From a gamma proteobacterium L18 (GTDB taxonomy: Bacteria; Pseudomonadota; Gammaproteobacteria; Pseudomonadales; Pseudomonadaceae), in the NCBI GenBank assembly GCA_000497835.1, contig KI547167.1, positions 239,247 to 303,246 on the forward strand: DNA of 64,000 nucleotides, read 5' to 3'. The notes below the pieces were generated by a model. It made no database searches and was not told where the DNA came from. It saw nothing but the letters and a program-made list of their open reading frames with translations. Numbering within the stretch: position 1 is the first letter of the stretch; each line of letters starts with the position of its first letter. A program made the translations under genes and the position numbers. This document shows positions 19,383 to 28,034 of the stretch, in pieces.

Positions 19383-20062
19383 GTGAGGCTCCGGGCAACG
19401 GCTTCCAGCAGTTTGGTTTCGTCCAGCACCCTGACGCTGCGGCCCTTGAACGGCAGTACGGCATCGGTGAAACGGTTACCGGCCTGACCGACGGCGGGCG
19501 ACGCGTTTTCCAGCTGTTTGAGTTCGATGCGGTGGATACCGTCCACCTCTTCCACCGGCACCACCACCGAGCCACCGGCGGCCGCCAGGATCAGCATGCG
19601 TGGCATGACCCGGGTCGAGGTGGCCGGGCTGACACTGGTGTCCACCCCCAGCAACTCGGCCAGCGACAGGCACGGCACCAGGGCACCGCGTACGTTGGCC
19701 ACCCCCTGCAGCGCCCGCGAGCGCTGGTGTGGCAGGGAATGCACCGACTGCACCGGGGCAATTTCCACCAGGCAGCGGGTGGCCAGCGCCAGCCATTCTT
19801 CGGCCAGGCGGAACACCACCAGCGAGCGGGAGGCCACCTGGCCAAGCTCCTCCACGGTTTCGCCACGTACCGCCTCGCGCTGCAAGGCATAGCGGTCCAG
19901 CAGGCGCACGGCAGCCGCCGCGTACACCTGGCAATTTCGGCAATGAATATGGTCGGCCAGCAACGGGCATGACTTGTCGCCATGAATCCCGATCCGGTTC
20001 CAGCAATCGTCAATCGCTTCGCCATCCCCCTGGATGACGTCAAGCGAGGCCAGGCCAATCAT
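19379..20062 (-). CDS. wspD: CheW-like scaffold protein WspD
   Basis: A 227-residue coupling protein that links the receptor to the WspE kinase. An N-terminal extension of about 75 residues contains a cysteine cluster (CPLLADHIHCRNCQVY), then comes a CheW domain (VVFRLAEEWLALATRCLVEI to the C-terminus). It overlaps wspE by 4 bp downstream and wspC by 4 bp upstream. The short Cys-His motif HCRNCQ is typical of WspD; I do not know whether it binds metal. Confidence 0.94.
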   Translation of the reverse strand: MIGLASLDVIQGDGEAIDDCWNRIGIHGDKSCPLLADHIHCRNCQVYAAAAVRLLDRYALQREAVRGETVEELGQVASRSLVVFRLAEEWLALATRCLVEIAPVQSVHSLPHQRSRALQGVANVRGALVPCLSLAELLGVDTSVSPATSTRVMPRMLILAAAGGSVVVPVEEVDGIHRIELKQLENASPAVGQAGNRFTDAVLPFKGRSVRVLDETKLLEAVARSLT

Positions 20063-21315
20063 CGTTTACGCTCACTGTCAGCGGTTCGGTCACTGCGCGC
20101 GGCGCGCTCCTGCAAGCGTCGCGCCCCGACGCTGTCGCCCTGGGCGGCCAGCAGCATGGCCAGGTGGGCCAACGCTTCGGGGTGCTGCGGTTGCAGGTAC
20201 AGCGCCTTGCGGTAAAAATCCTGGGCCTTGCGGGCATCGCCACCGACATCGTTGAGCAAACCGAGCCAGTAGAACGCCTGCGCATGGGGCCCATGGTGCT
20301 TGAGGTAAGCCTCGCAGGCCTGCATGGCCTCCTGGCTCTTGCCCTCGTTGGCCAGGCTGGCGATTTGCTCGAGAGTCACCTGTACCGGTTTTTCGGCCGC
20401 AACCGGCGCCACTTGAGGCAGCGGCGGCATGACCCGTGAGCGCGGCGCCGGTGCCGGCGGTGGCGATGGTGCCGGCCGGGCCGCGGGCGCTGGGCGCACC
20501 ACGGGCTCAGGTGCAGGCGTATCATCGCGCACGAAAGCGAAAGACTGCGCGATGCCCAGCGGCCGCATCCCCAGGCGCGCTAGCAGGCTGCCCTCGGCCG
20601 GGCCGATGAACAGCGCACCTTCCTTGTCGTTGAACCGCTTGAGGACTTCAAATACGCGCTGCTGGGTTTCCAGGTCGAAGTAGATCAGCAGGTTGCGGCA
20701 AAACACGAAATCGTAGGGTGCCTCGCCCTTGAGCAACGCCGGGTCCAGGACATTGCCCACTTGCAGGCGTACCTGCTGGCGCACCCGGTCGCTCAACCGA
20801 TAGCCGTCGTCGACGGCGTCGAAATGGCGCTCGCGAAAGGCCAGGTCGGCGCCACGGAACGAGTTGCGCCCGTATACGCCACGTTGGCCCTTGGCCACCG
20901 ACAGCGGGCTGATGTCGACGCCATCAACGCTGAACATCGCGGGGCAGATGCCCGCGTCCAGCAATGCCATGGCGATGGAATAGGGTTCTTCACCCGTGGA
21001 GCATGGCAGGCTGAGGATGCGCAGCGCACGCTTGCCCTTGAGTTCGGCCAGGCGCGCCTGGGCCAGCTTGACCAGGGCGACGAAGGTTTCGGGGTAACGC
21101 AGGAACCAGGTTTCGGGGACGATCACCGCTTCGATCAAGGCCTGCTGCTCGGCGCTGCTGCTCAGCAGCAACCCCCAGTAGACATCCGCGTCACCCGCAC
21201 CACTGGCGGCGCAACGCTGGGTGACCGCGCGCTCGATCAGCGCTGGCCCCACCGACGCCACGTCCAGGCCGATGCGGTCACGCAGGAACTTGAAGAAGCG
21301 CGGATCGCTGTCCAT
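20059..21315 (-). CDS. wspC: Receptor methyltransferase WspC (CheR-TPR)
   Basis: It methylates WspA using S-adenosylmethionine. It has 418 residues: CheR N-terminal helices, SAM-binding domain (ILSLPCSTGEEPYSIAM around residues 105-120), FCRNLLIYF motif, a proline-rich linker and C-terminal TPR repeats (about 330-400). The ATG at 21315 overlaps the wspB stop as TGATG, which decides the start; an open stretch upstream to 21408 lies inside wspB. The TPR extension is normal for WspC. Confidence 0.95.
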   Translation of the reverse strand: MDSDPRFFKFLRDRIGLDVASVGPALIERAVTQRCAASGAGDADVYWGLLLSSSAEQQALIEAVIVPETWFLRYPETFVALVKLAQARLAELKGKRALRILSLPCSTGEEPYSIAMALLDAGICPAMFSVDGVDISPLSVAKGQRGVYGRNSFRGADLAFRERHFDAVDDGYRLSDRVRQQVRLQVGNVLDPALLKGEAPYDFVFCRNLLIYFDLETQQRVFEVLKRFNDKEGALFIGPAEGSLLARLGMRPLGIAQSFAFVRDDTPAPEPVVRPAPAARPAPSPPPAPAPRSRVMPPLPQVAPVAAEKPVQVTLEQIASLANEGKSQEAMQACEAYLKHHGPHAQAFYWLGLLNDVGGDARKAQDFYRKALYLQPQHPEALAHLAMLLAAQGDSVGARRLQERAARSDRTADSERKR

Positions 21316-21848
21316 CAGTCCTCCCCATCCTTGAGGCTGCCGGCCAGTTGCGGGGCGAACAGCAGCTCGCGGACCCGGTCGTCGAGCAGGTCCTGCACGC
21401 CTACCCATTGCATCAGGCCCAGTTCGTCCTCGCGCACCGGCCCCAGGTAGGGGGTATTGCGATTGGACAATTCACTGGGCTGGAAATCCCGCGGGTCGCA
21501 ACGCAACGTCTGAGTGGCATGTTCCAGGATCAGGCCCAGGCGCAGGTTGGTACGCGTCGGGTCGGCGCGGTAGTGCACCAGCACCAGGCGCGTGCTGGTG
21601 CGCTGCGCGGCCGGGGTGCCGAACATCAGTTGGCCGACGTCGACCACCGGCACCACACGCCCACGGTGGGCAAAAATGCCCGCCACCCAGGCAGGCGACT
21701 GCGGCACCGGCTTGAGCGGCACGCAGGGCAGCACTTCACCGATGTCGGTTGCGGCCAGGGCAAACCGCTCGGCGCCCACCTGAAACACCAGAAACAACTT
21801 CCCCTGCGCGGCAGGAGCGGCCCGGGCTGGCCGCAGCGGCTCGCTCAT
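21315..21848 (-). CDS. wspB: CheW-like coupling protein WspB
   Basis: A 177-residue single-domain CheW protein (KLFLVFQVGAERFALAATDI onward) that with WspD tethers the WspA receptor to the kinase. It is complete and coupled by TGATG overlaps to wspA upstream and wspC downstream. It carries the usual VAGIFAHRGRVVPVVDV block. Expected to be cytoplasmic at the membrane-bound signalling complex. Confidence 0.95.
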   Translation of the reverse strand: MSEPLRPARAAPAAQGKLFLVFQVGAERFALAATDIGEVLPCVPLKPVPQSPAWVAGIFAHRGRVVPVVDVGQLMFGTPAAQRTSTRLVLVHYRADPTRTNLRLGLILEHATQTLRCDPRDFQPSELSNRNTPYLGPVREDELGLMQWVGVQDLLDDRVRELLFAPQLAGSLKDGED

Positions 21849-23470
21849 CAGACTTTGAAACGCGACACGCCGCCACGCAGGCCGGTGGCCACCTGGCTGA
21901 GCTCGTCGATGGCAAAACTGGCCTGGCGCAACGACTCCACGGTCTGGCTGCTGGCGTCACTGAGTTGCGACAGCGCGTGGTTGATCTGCTCGGCGCCGGT
22001 GGCCTGGGCCTGCATGCCTTCATTGACCATCAGCACGCGCGGCGCCAGCGCCTGCACCTGCTGGATGATCTGCGACAGCTGGTCGCCCACCTGCGTGACC
22101 TCGAACATGCCACGGCGCACTTCCTCGGAAAACTTGTCCATGCCCATCACCCCCGCCGACACGGCGGACTGGATCTCGCGCACCATCTGCTCGATGTCGT
22201 AGGTGGCCACGGCGGTCTGGTCGGCCAGGCGGCGCACTTCGGTCGCCACCACGGCGAAACCGCGACCGTATTCACCGGCCTTCTCGGCCTCAATGGCGGC
22301 GTTGAGCGACAGCAGGTTGGTCTGGTCGGCCACCTTGACGATGGTCACCACCACCTGGTTGATGTTGCCGGCCTTCTCGTTGAGGATCGCCAGCTTGGCG
22401 TTGACCAGGTCAGCGGCGCCCATCACCTGGTGCATGGTGTCTTCCATGCGCGACAGGCCCTGCTGGCCGGAGCCGGCGAGCATGCTGGCGGCATCGGCGG
22501 CCGAGGTAACCTCGGTCATGGTGCGCACCAGGTCGCGGGAGGTGGCGGCGATTTCCCGGGAGGTGGCGCCGATCTCGGTGGTGGTGGCGGCGGTTTCGGT
22601 CGCGGTGGCCTGCTGCTGCTTGGACGTGGCGGCAATCTCGGTCACCGAGGTGGTGACCTGCACCGACGAGCGCTGGGCCTGGGATACCAGGGCGGTCAGC
22701 TCGGTCATCATGTCGTTGAAGCCGGTCTCGACCATGCCGAATTCGTCGCGGCGCGCCAGGTTCAAGCGGGTGCTCAGGTCACCGGTGCGCATGGTTTCCA
22801 GGATGCTGACGATCTTCTGCATCGGTTGCATGATGCTGCGCAGCAACAGCAAGCCGCAGATACCGGCGGCGATGATGGCCAGTACCAGGGCAATGCCCAT
22901 GGTCAGCTTGGCATCACTGACGGCCTGGGAACTGGCCTGGGAGGCATGCTCAGCGGCATCGCGGTTACGTTCGATCAGGGTATTGAGTTGCTTGCGGCCA
23001 GCGGTCCAGGCAGGGGTGAGCTGATCGTTGAGCAGGTCCTGCGCCTGGCTGAAGTGTTTCTGATGGTAGGCGTCCAGCACTTTGGCCAGGATCTGCGAGT
23101 ACTCGTCGTTCAACCGCGCGAACTCGCCGAAGGCAGCCTTGTCCTCATTGTCGAATACAGTTTTCTGGTAGTTGGCCATCTGCTCGGCGAGGCGGCTGGC
23201 AAAGGCCTTGTATTGTTCTTCGTCGGCGGTGACGAATTCGCGCTGAAAGCTCAAGCCCACCAGTTGCTGGCTGTAAACGTAACTGTCGACCCAGGCGCTG
23301 CGGATCATCGAGCTGTAGTACACGCCCGGAACGCTGTCGTTACGCACCGTCTGCTGAGCATCGTCGATGGCTTTCAAACGCGTATAGGATGCGACCACCA
23401 TCAACAGCATGATGGCAATAATCACGGCGAAACTCGCCAGAATCCGTTGGCGCAAGGTCCAGTTCTTCAC
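21848..23470 (-). CDS. wspA: Surface-sensing chemoreceptor WspA
   Basis: A 540-residue methyl-accepting protein. It has TM1 near residues 11-30, a periplasmic four-helix sensor (about 35-185), TM2 near 188-210, a HAMP domain, and a cytoplasmic signalling hairpin with the conserved tip ([20 protein letters not shown]). WspA activates WspE upon surface contact in relatives. It is the first gene of the operon; the promoter should lie in 23471-23580, before the repeat island begins. Confidence 0.95.
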   Translation of the reverse strand: MKNWTLRQRILASFAVIIAIMLLMVVASYTRLKAIDDAQQTVRNDSVPGVYYSSMIRSAWVDSYVYSQQLVGLSFQREFVTADEEQYKAFASRLAEQMANYQKTVFDNEDKAAFGEFARLNDEYSQILAKVLDAYHQKHFSQAQDLLNDQLTPAWTAGRKQLNTLIERNRDAAEHASQASSQAVSDAKLTMGIALVLAIIAAGICGLLLLRSIMQPMQKIVSILETMRTGDLSTRLNLARRDEFGMVETGFNDMMTELTALVSQAQRSSVQVTTSVTEIAATSKQQQATATETAATTTEIGATSREIAATSRDLVRTMTEVTSAADAASMLAGSGQQGLSRMEDTMHQVMGAADLVNAKLAILNEKAGNINQVVVTIVKVADQTNLLSLNAAIEAEKAGEYGRGFAVVATEVRRLADQTAVATYDIEQMVREIQSAVSAGVMGMDKFSEEVRRGMFEVTQVGDQLSQIIQQVQALAPRVLMVNEGMQAQATGAEQINHALSQLSDASSQTVESLRQASFAIDELSQVATGLRGGVSRFKV

Positions 23471-23690
23471 AGTCTTCCCTCGAGAGTGCTACAGCTACCG
23501 GCAAATTGGCCGAGTATAGCCCAGGGATAACCCTGCTGACTGTGTCGTTTTTGCCTACTTTGTGCGCTCTTTCCGACACGTAGGCCTTTGATTCGACCTC
23601 ACGAAGGCGGCGTGCGGACTGCGCGGTGTACCTGAGATACCGCGTCGTCTCTGCACAGGACAGCGCAAACCCTGTAGCAGCAACTGTCTA

Positions 23691-23779
23691 TGTGGGAGCG
23701 GGTTCTACCCGCGAAAAGCACACCGCGGTATGCCAGAAAGTCCGCGTTACCTTCTTCGCGGGTAGAACCCGCTCCCACA
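23691..23779. repeat. Family B inverted repeat (copy 1)
   Basis: The arms are TGTGGGAGCGGGTTCTACCC with GCGAA and its reverse complement, about 36 bp apart. A second copy lies at 39378-39466 in the second island. Confidence 0.9.
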
Positions 23780-23817
23780 GGGCGTGTAGCAGCAACTGTC
23801 TTGAAACCGCGTCGTCT

Positions 23818-23880
23818 GCATCGCGACCAAGGTCGGCTCCTACGCCGGACGTGGTAGGAGCCGGCCTTGGCCGCGATGCA
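23818..23880. repeat. Family C inverted repeat (copy 2)
   Basis: It has TGCATCGCGACCAAGGTCGG and CTCCTAC facing GTAGGAGCCGGCCTTGGC. One arm carries paired base changes (GACCAAGGTC versus GGCCAAGGCC), each of which keeps its internal dyad. Confidence 0.88.
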
Positions 23881-24160
23881 GGCGACGCCGACCTGTAGCT
23901 GCCGAAGGCTGCGTCTGGCGCACGCGGTGTACCGGATGTACCGCAGCGCCTGCAACGCGGCCTTGCGGCCGCTGCTACACAGGGCGGCGCAGCCCCTGCA
24001 GCCGCAGCTTGGCGGCAGCGGCTACAGGGATCGGTAGCGCGCCCTGTCGGGCTCCTCACAATCCCCAAAATGGAAACAATCATTTCAAAAAATACCCAAT
24101 TGTTCCCTGCCAAGGCAGCGGCCAGAATGAATCCACTTTTCCAGCCCTCAAGGAACGACC

Positions 24161-24856
24161 ATGCGCCCCCTCCACTCCTCTGTCGCGCCGGCCCTCAGCT
24201 TCAATGGCGGCTTCGTCGACACCGTTGGCTTCCTGGCCCTGCAAGGCCTGTTCACCGCCCATGTCACCGGCAACTTCGTGACCCTGGGCGTGAGTATCGT
24301 GCACGGCACCTCGGGGGCGATCGCCAAGCTGCTGGCGCTGCCGGTGTTTGTGTTGGTGGTGGGCCTGGCGCACTTGTCCGCCGCAGCGTTGCACCGCCGC
24401 AACCTGGCGTCGCTGCACTTGCTGATGGTGGCGCATACCGTGCTGCTGGGGGTGTTCCTGGCGTTGGCGGTGTGGCTGGGGCCGTTCACCGACGGCGACA
24501 GCATCGCCGCACTGATCACCGGCATGACCGGGGTGGCGGCCATGGCCATTCAGAATGCGTTATCGCGCCAGCACCTCAAGGCGGCGCCACCGACCACCTT
24601 GATGACCGGCAACGTCACCCAGGCGGCTATCGATATCTTCTCGCTGATGGGCGTGCGCGACCCGGTCGAACGCGCGGCGGCGAAAACCCGCCTGGGGCCA
24701 ATCATGCGCAACCTGCTGGGTTTTACCCTGGGTTGCGTCAGCTCGGCGCTGCTGTACCTGGCCGTGGGACTGTGGTGCCTGGTGGTGGCGGTAGCAGTGG
24801 CGGCGTGGACCTGTGTGATGACCTATGAGGGCAAGGGCGAACTGGCCAAGGCCTGA
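24161..24856 (+). CDS. DUF1275 (YoaK-like) membrane protein
   Basis: A 231-residue integral inner-membrane protein of the DUF1275/YoaK family with about six transmembrane helices. The family block NGGFVDTVGFLALQGLFTAH appears near residues 14-33, with VTGNFVTLG and later LMTGNVTQA as the internally repeated motif. The function is unknown; transport is suspected for the family. AAGGA lies upstream of ATG 24161. The 3' end overlaps the convergent cyclase gene by 34 bp, so no separate terminator exists between them. Confidence 0.88.
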   Translation: MRPLHSSVAPALSFNGGFVDTVGFLALQGLFTAHVTGNFVTLGVSIVHGTSGAIAKLLALPVFVLVVGLAHLSAAALHRRNLASLHLLMVAHTVLLGVFLALAVWLGPFTDGDSIAALITGMTGVAAMAIQNALSRQHLKAAPPTTLMTGNVTQAAIDIFSLMGVRDPVERAAAKTRLGPIMRNLLGFTLGCVSSALLYLAVGLWCLVVAVAVAAWTCVMTYEGKGELAKA

Positions 24857-26049
24857 GCGCAGCGCAGACAATCGCGTCCGGCATGCTTGGCGTCGTACAA
24901 CGCCCCATCGGCTTCGGCAATCAAAGTGTCGACGCCGGTGTGGGGGGCCATCGCCGTTGCTATCCCCAGGCTGACAGTGACCCGTGCCCCCTCGCCCAGC
25001 ACCGGGTGCGGGATGGCCAGCGCCGCTATCGCTCGCCGCAGGGCCTCGCCCAGCGCACGGGCCTGGCCGATGTCGGCCTCCACCTGCAGCACCAGCAGCT
25101 CTTCACCGCCAAAACGGAACGCCAGGGCGTTGTGGGCCTGCGCCGCCTGCTGAACCGCCTGGCTGACACGCTCAAGACAGGTGTCACCCTGCAAGTGCCC
25201 GTAGTTGTCGTTGTAGGCCTTGAAGTGGTCGATATCCAGCAGGATCACCGCCACGCTCACCGGCGTAGCCGCTGCCTTGTGCCAGACGGCGGCCATGACC
25301 TCGCCCTGGTAACGGCGGTTGTGCAACTGCGTCAGTGCATCGGTGCGGGCAATCTTCAGCAGTTGCAGGCGCAGCAGTTTGCCGCGAAGGGCAAACAGAT
25401 AACTCAAGCGGCTGCTGCGCTCCTGGAAATAGGACGCCATCAGCAGCAGGGCCACCGTGGACATAAACAGCAACGCGTTGGCCTGCCAGATTCTGAAATC
25501 GAGGAAGTCGGCCAGGTAGGTGGTGATCAGTTGGATCATCAGCATGCAAAGCATCGCCACCGAGGCAAGCCGGGTGGGCAACTGCTGGATCATGGTGCAG
25601 TAGACCATGATCAACAGCATGCCCAACTGGTAATGCAGCCGGTAGGGGCTGTGACTGTAGATCATCACCACCAGCGGCATCAGCGAGGACGCCACGGTGC
25701 CGCACGCCGCGGCGGTCTCTACCGCCCAGCGCTGGTTGAAACGCTGGCACAGCACCAGCAAGGCGATGAACAGCGGCGTGATCAGCAACAGGCGGCCGGC
25801 AGCCACGTAGCCGAACACGTCATTGAGCGTCAGCCAGTCGCTGATCAGGAACAGGTTGTAGACCAAGGCACCGCCGATGCCCACGACGGTGATGAAGCGC
25901 AGCCGCGACTTGAGGGTGTCGGCCTGGTAGCGACGTTCCAGGGCACGGTTGAAGCGCAGGGTATAGACACCGGACGCGATTGCACGCTCGATCTCGGCCA
26001 AGGTGTGCGGGTCGTCGGGGGTCGGGCCTTCGAGGTCTGAAGCTGTCAT
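24823..26049 (-). CDS. Membrane diguanylate cyclase (GGEEL)
   Basis: 408 residues: about six transmembrane helices between residues 50 and 208, then a GGDEF domain (LLDIDHFKAYNDNYGHLQGD) with active-site motif GGEEL at 314-318 instead of GGDEF/GGEEF. The RxxD inhibitory site expected just before it is absent (AHNA). The remaining substrate-binding Asp and Asn residues are kept, so activity is likely but unproven. The sensor region is unassigned. It is convergent with, and overlaps, the DUF1275 gene. Confidence 0.88.
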   Translation of the reverse strand: MTASDLEGPTPDDPHTLAEIERAIASGVYTLRFNRALERRYQADTLKSRLRFITVVGIGGALVYNLFLISDWLTLNDVFGYVAAGRLLLITPLFIALLVLCQRFNQRWAVETAAACGTVASSLMPLVVMIYSHSPYRLHYQLGMLLIMVYCTMIQQLPTRLASVAMLCMLMIQLITTYLADFLDFRIWQANALLFMSTVALLLMASYFQERSSRLSYLFALRGKLLRLQLLKIARTDALTQLHNRRYQGEVMAAVWHKAAATPVSVAVILLDIDHFKAYNDNYGHLQGDTCLERVSQAVQQAAQAHNALAFRFGGEELLVLQVEADIGQARALGEALRRAIAALAIPHPVLGEGARVTVSLGIATAMAPHTGVDTLIAEADGALYDAKHAGRDCLRCAQALASSPLPS

Positions 26050-26155
26050 TCGGCACCGGTGGGATCAGGAGTCAACGGGGTATCGGCAGCGACTGGCAAA
26101 AGCTGCAACCGCCGGTCCGACTGACCTGGCCCCACCGGGCTCACACCACTATCCG

Positions 26156-26839
26156 CTATCGCGCAGCCGCTAACTTGGCCTGACTTTCGAGCTCGGTCTT
26201 GAGGGCAGCGTCCAGGCTCAGCTGACGTGCCAGTTCATCCAGGTAGGTACGCTCCATGAACTGCGCCTCGTCAACCATCATCACGCTGGCCAGGTACATT
26301 TCGGCGGCCATTTCCGGCGTGCCCGCCGCACGAGCCACGTCCACCGGGTCCAGAGGTTTGTTCAATTCCGCGTGCAGCCAACTCTGCAGTTGCGGGTCGG
26401 TGGTGAGCTGCCGAAATTGCCCTTCGATCAGTTCCCGCTCGCGGGCATCCACATGGCCGTCGGCCTTGGCGACGGCAATCAAGGCCTTGAGCACGGCCTG
26501 GCTATGCTGCTCCACCTGGTCCTGGGGCAGGCGATCCAGGGTTTGTGCAGGCTCGCGTGGCGCGGTGTGCTGCTGGGCCTGCCAATTGCTCCAGGCCTTG
26601 TAGGCCAGCACGCCTACAGCCGCAATGCCGCCATAGGTAAGGGCCTGGCCGCCAATCTTGCGGGCTTTCTTGTTGCCCATCAAAAGGCCCATGGCGCCGG
26701 CCGCCAACGCCCCGCCGCCTGCGCCGGACAGCAGGCTGCCCAAGGCCCCGGTGGCGGGCGACGAGGGCGCCGCACCCTTGCCTTGCAGCAGGTCGGTACC
26801 GGATTTGAGCAACTGGTCGAGCAGGCCACGGGTGTTCAT
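26156..26839 (-). CDS. DUF533 (YebE-like) protein
   Basis: A 227-residue protein starting MNTRGLLDQLLKSG. It has a glycine/alanine-rich membrane-like segment (about 35-80, LLSGAGGGALAAGAMGLLMG) and a C-terminal TerB-like helical domain (about 105-220, ALIAVAKADGHVDARERELI), as in YebE. Some annotations call it tellurite-resistance TerB-like; the function is unknown. The ATG at 26839 is preferred to the longer open frame extending past 27000, which would overlap the divergent LysR gene. Confidence 0.85.
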   Translation of the reverse strand: MNTRGLLDQLLKSGTDLLQGKGAAPSSPATGALGSLLSGAGGGALAAGAMGLLMGNKKARKIGGQALTYGGIAAVGVLAYKAWSNWQAQQHTAPREPAQTLDRLPQDQVEQHSQAVLKALIAVAKADGHVDARERELIEGQFRQLTTDPQLQSWLHAELNKPLDPVDVARAAGTPEMAAEMYLASVMMVDEAQFMERTYLDELARQLSLDAALKTELESQAKLAAAR

Positions 26840-27014
26840 GGGGGTTCTCCCGGAAGTCGAAGCGAAGAGTTCGAGCTTAAGGCGAAGGTGGGAAGGCCGC
26901 TCGTGGGGATTTGCTTCCGAATGTTGCGTAATCGTGGAGGGGTAGCCTTCGAAAAAAAAGATATACACTCCTGCCATTCGATTCACTGCGTACCGTAGCC
27001 TTGAGTGCCGCGCC

Positions 27015-27929
27015 ATGATGACCCTGCGCCAGATCCGCCATTTCATCGCAGTGGCCGAGACCGGTTCGATCTCGGCCGCCGCCCAGGCGGTGTTCATTTC
27101 CCAGTCCACCCTGACCCTGGCCATCCAGCAACTGGAGCAGGAAATCGGTGTCAGCCTGTTCAACCGCCATGCCAAGGGCATGACCTTGACCCATCAAGGT
27201 CATCAGTTCCTGCGGCAGGCGCACCTGATCCTGGCCACCGTCGACAACGCCAAGCGCAGCCTGCAGCAAAGCACCGACCAGGTGGCCGGGCAATTGATCA
27301 TCGGCGTAACCAGCCTGGTGGCCGGCTATTACCTGGCCGACCTGCTGACCCGTTTCCAGCGCGCCTACCCCAACGTCGAACTGCGGGTGATGGAAGACGA
27401 GCGGCCCTACATCGAGCATCTACTGGTGAGTGGCGAGATCGACGTGGGGGTGCTGATCGTCTCACACCTGGAGGACCGCCATGCCTTGCAGACTGAAGTG
27501 CTGACCCATTCACCCCATCGCCTGTGGCTGCCCGCCCAGCATCCGCTGCTGGAACATGACAGCATCACCCTGGCCGACGTGGCGCGCGAACCGTTGATTC
27601 AGCTCAATGTCGACGAAATGGACCGCAACGCCCAGCGCATCTGGACCAGCGCCAGCCTGACCCCGCGCATCAGCCTGCGCACGGCGTCCACCGAAGCGGT
27701 GCGTAGCCTGGTGGCCGCAGGTTTGGGGGTGTCGATCCAGCCGGACATGACCTACCGCCCCTGGTCGCTGGAAGGCGACATCATTGAAGCGCGTCCTTTG
27801 GCCGACCTGACCCGCACCCTCGACGTAGGCCTGGCCTGGCGCCGTGGCACGGCGCGCCCGGCCTTGGTGGATCCGTTCCTCACCGTGGCCCGCGAACAAC
27901 CCAACGCTGGGCGCAGGCTATCGATTTAA
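27015..27929 (+). CDS. LysR family transcriptional regulator
   Basis: A 304-residue LysR regulator with an N-terminal winged HTH (MTLRQIRHFIAVAETGSIS, then SQSTLTLAIQQLEQEIG) and a periplasmic-binding-like effector domain (about 90-295). It lies directly before, and in the same direction as, the aldehyde dehydrogenase and polyamine transport genes, so it may control them; LysR regulators more often act on divergent genes, and the divergent neighbour here is DUF533. The effector is unknown. The start may also be the second Met (27018). Confidence 0.9.
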   Translation: MMTLRQIRHFIAVAETGSISAAAQAVFISQSTLTLAIQQLEQEIGVSLFNRHAKGMTLTHQGHQFLRQAHLILATVDNAKRSLQQSTDQVAGQLIIGVTSLVAGYYLADLLTRFQRAYPNVELRVMEDERPYIEHLLVSGEIDVGVLIVSHLEDRHALQTEVLTHSPHRLWLPAQHPLLEHDSITLADVAREPLIQLNVDEMDRNAQRIWTSASLTPRISLRTASTEAVRSLVAAGLGVSIQPDMTYRPWSLEGDIIEARPLADLTRTLDVGLAWRRGTARPALVDPFLTVAREQPNAGRRLSI

Positions 27930-28034
27930 TCGAATGCTGCATTCAGTATTTAGAATTTGTAGCCCGCTCGCCCGCGCACTAGTCTCTACCCACCGAGACA
28001 ATCCGTGCCCGGGCGCCCCCCAAGGAGCCAGCCC

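Larger units (their letters stand above)
23471..24160. other. Repeat island between wspA and the DUF1275 gene
   Basis: 690 bp without a supported gene. It contains a family B palindrome (23691-23779), a linker GTAGCAGCAACTGTCT before and after it, a family C palindrome (23818-23880), a CTGTAGCTGCCGAAGGCTGCGTC module and two incomplete family D-like arms (about 23950-24030). Open frames across it are short and lack ribosome sites. The A-rich stretch 24070-24110 may hold the promoter of the next gene. Confidence 0.8.

Noticed and set aside
23471..24160. CRISPR array
   Set aside because: The repeats are palindromic modules of different families with irregular spacing, not identical direct repeats with unique spacers, and no cas genes are nearby.
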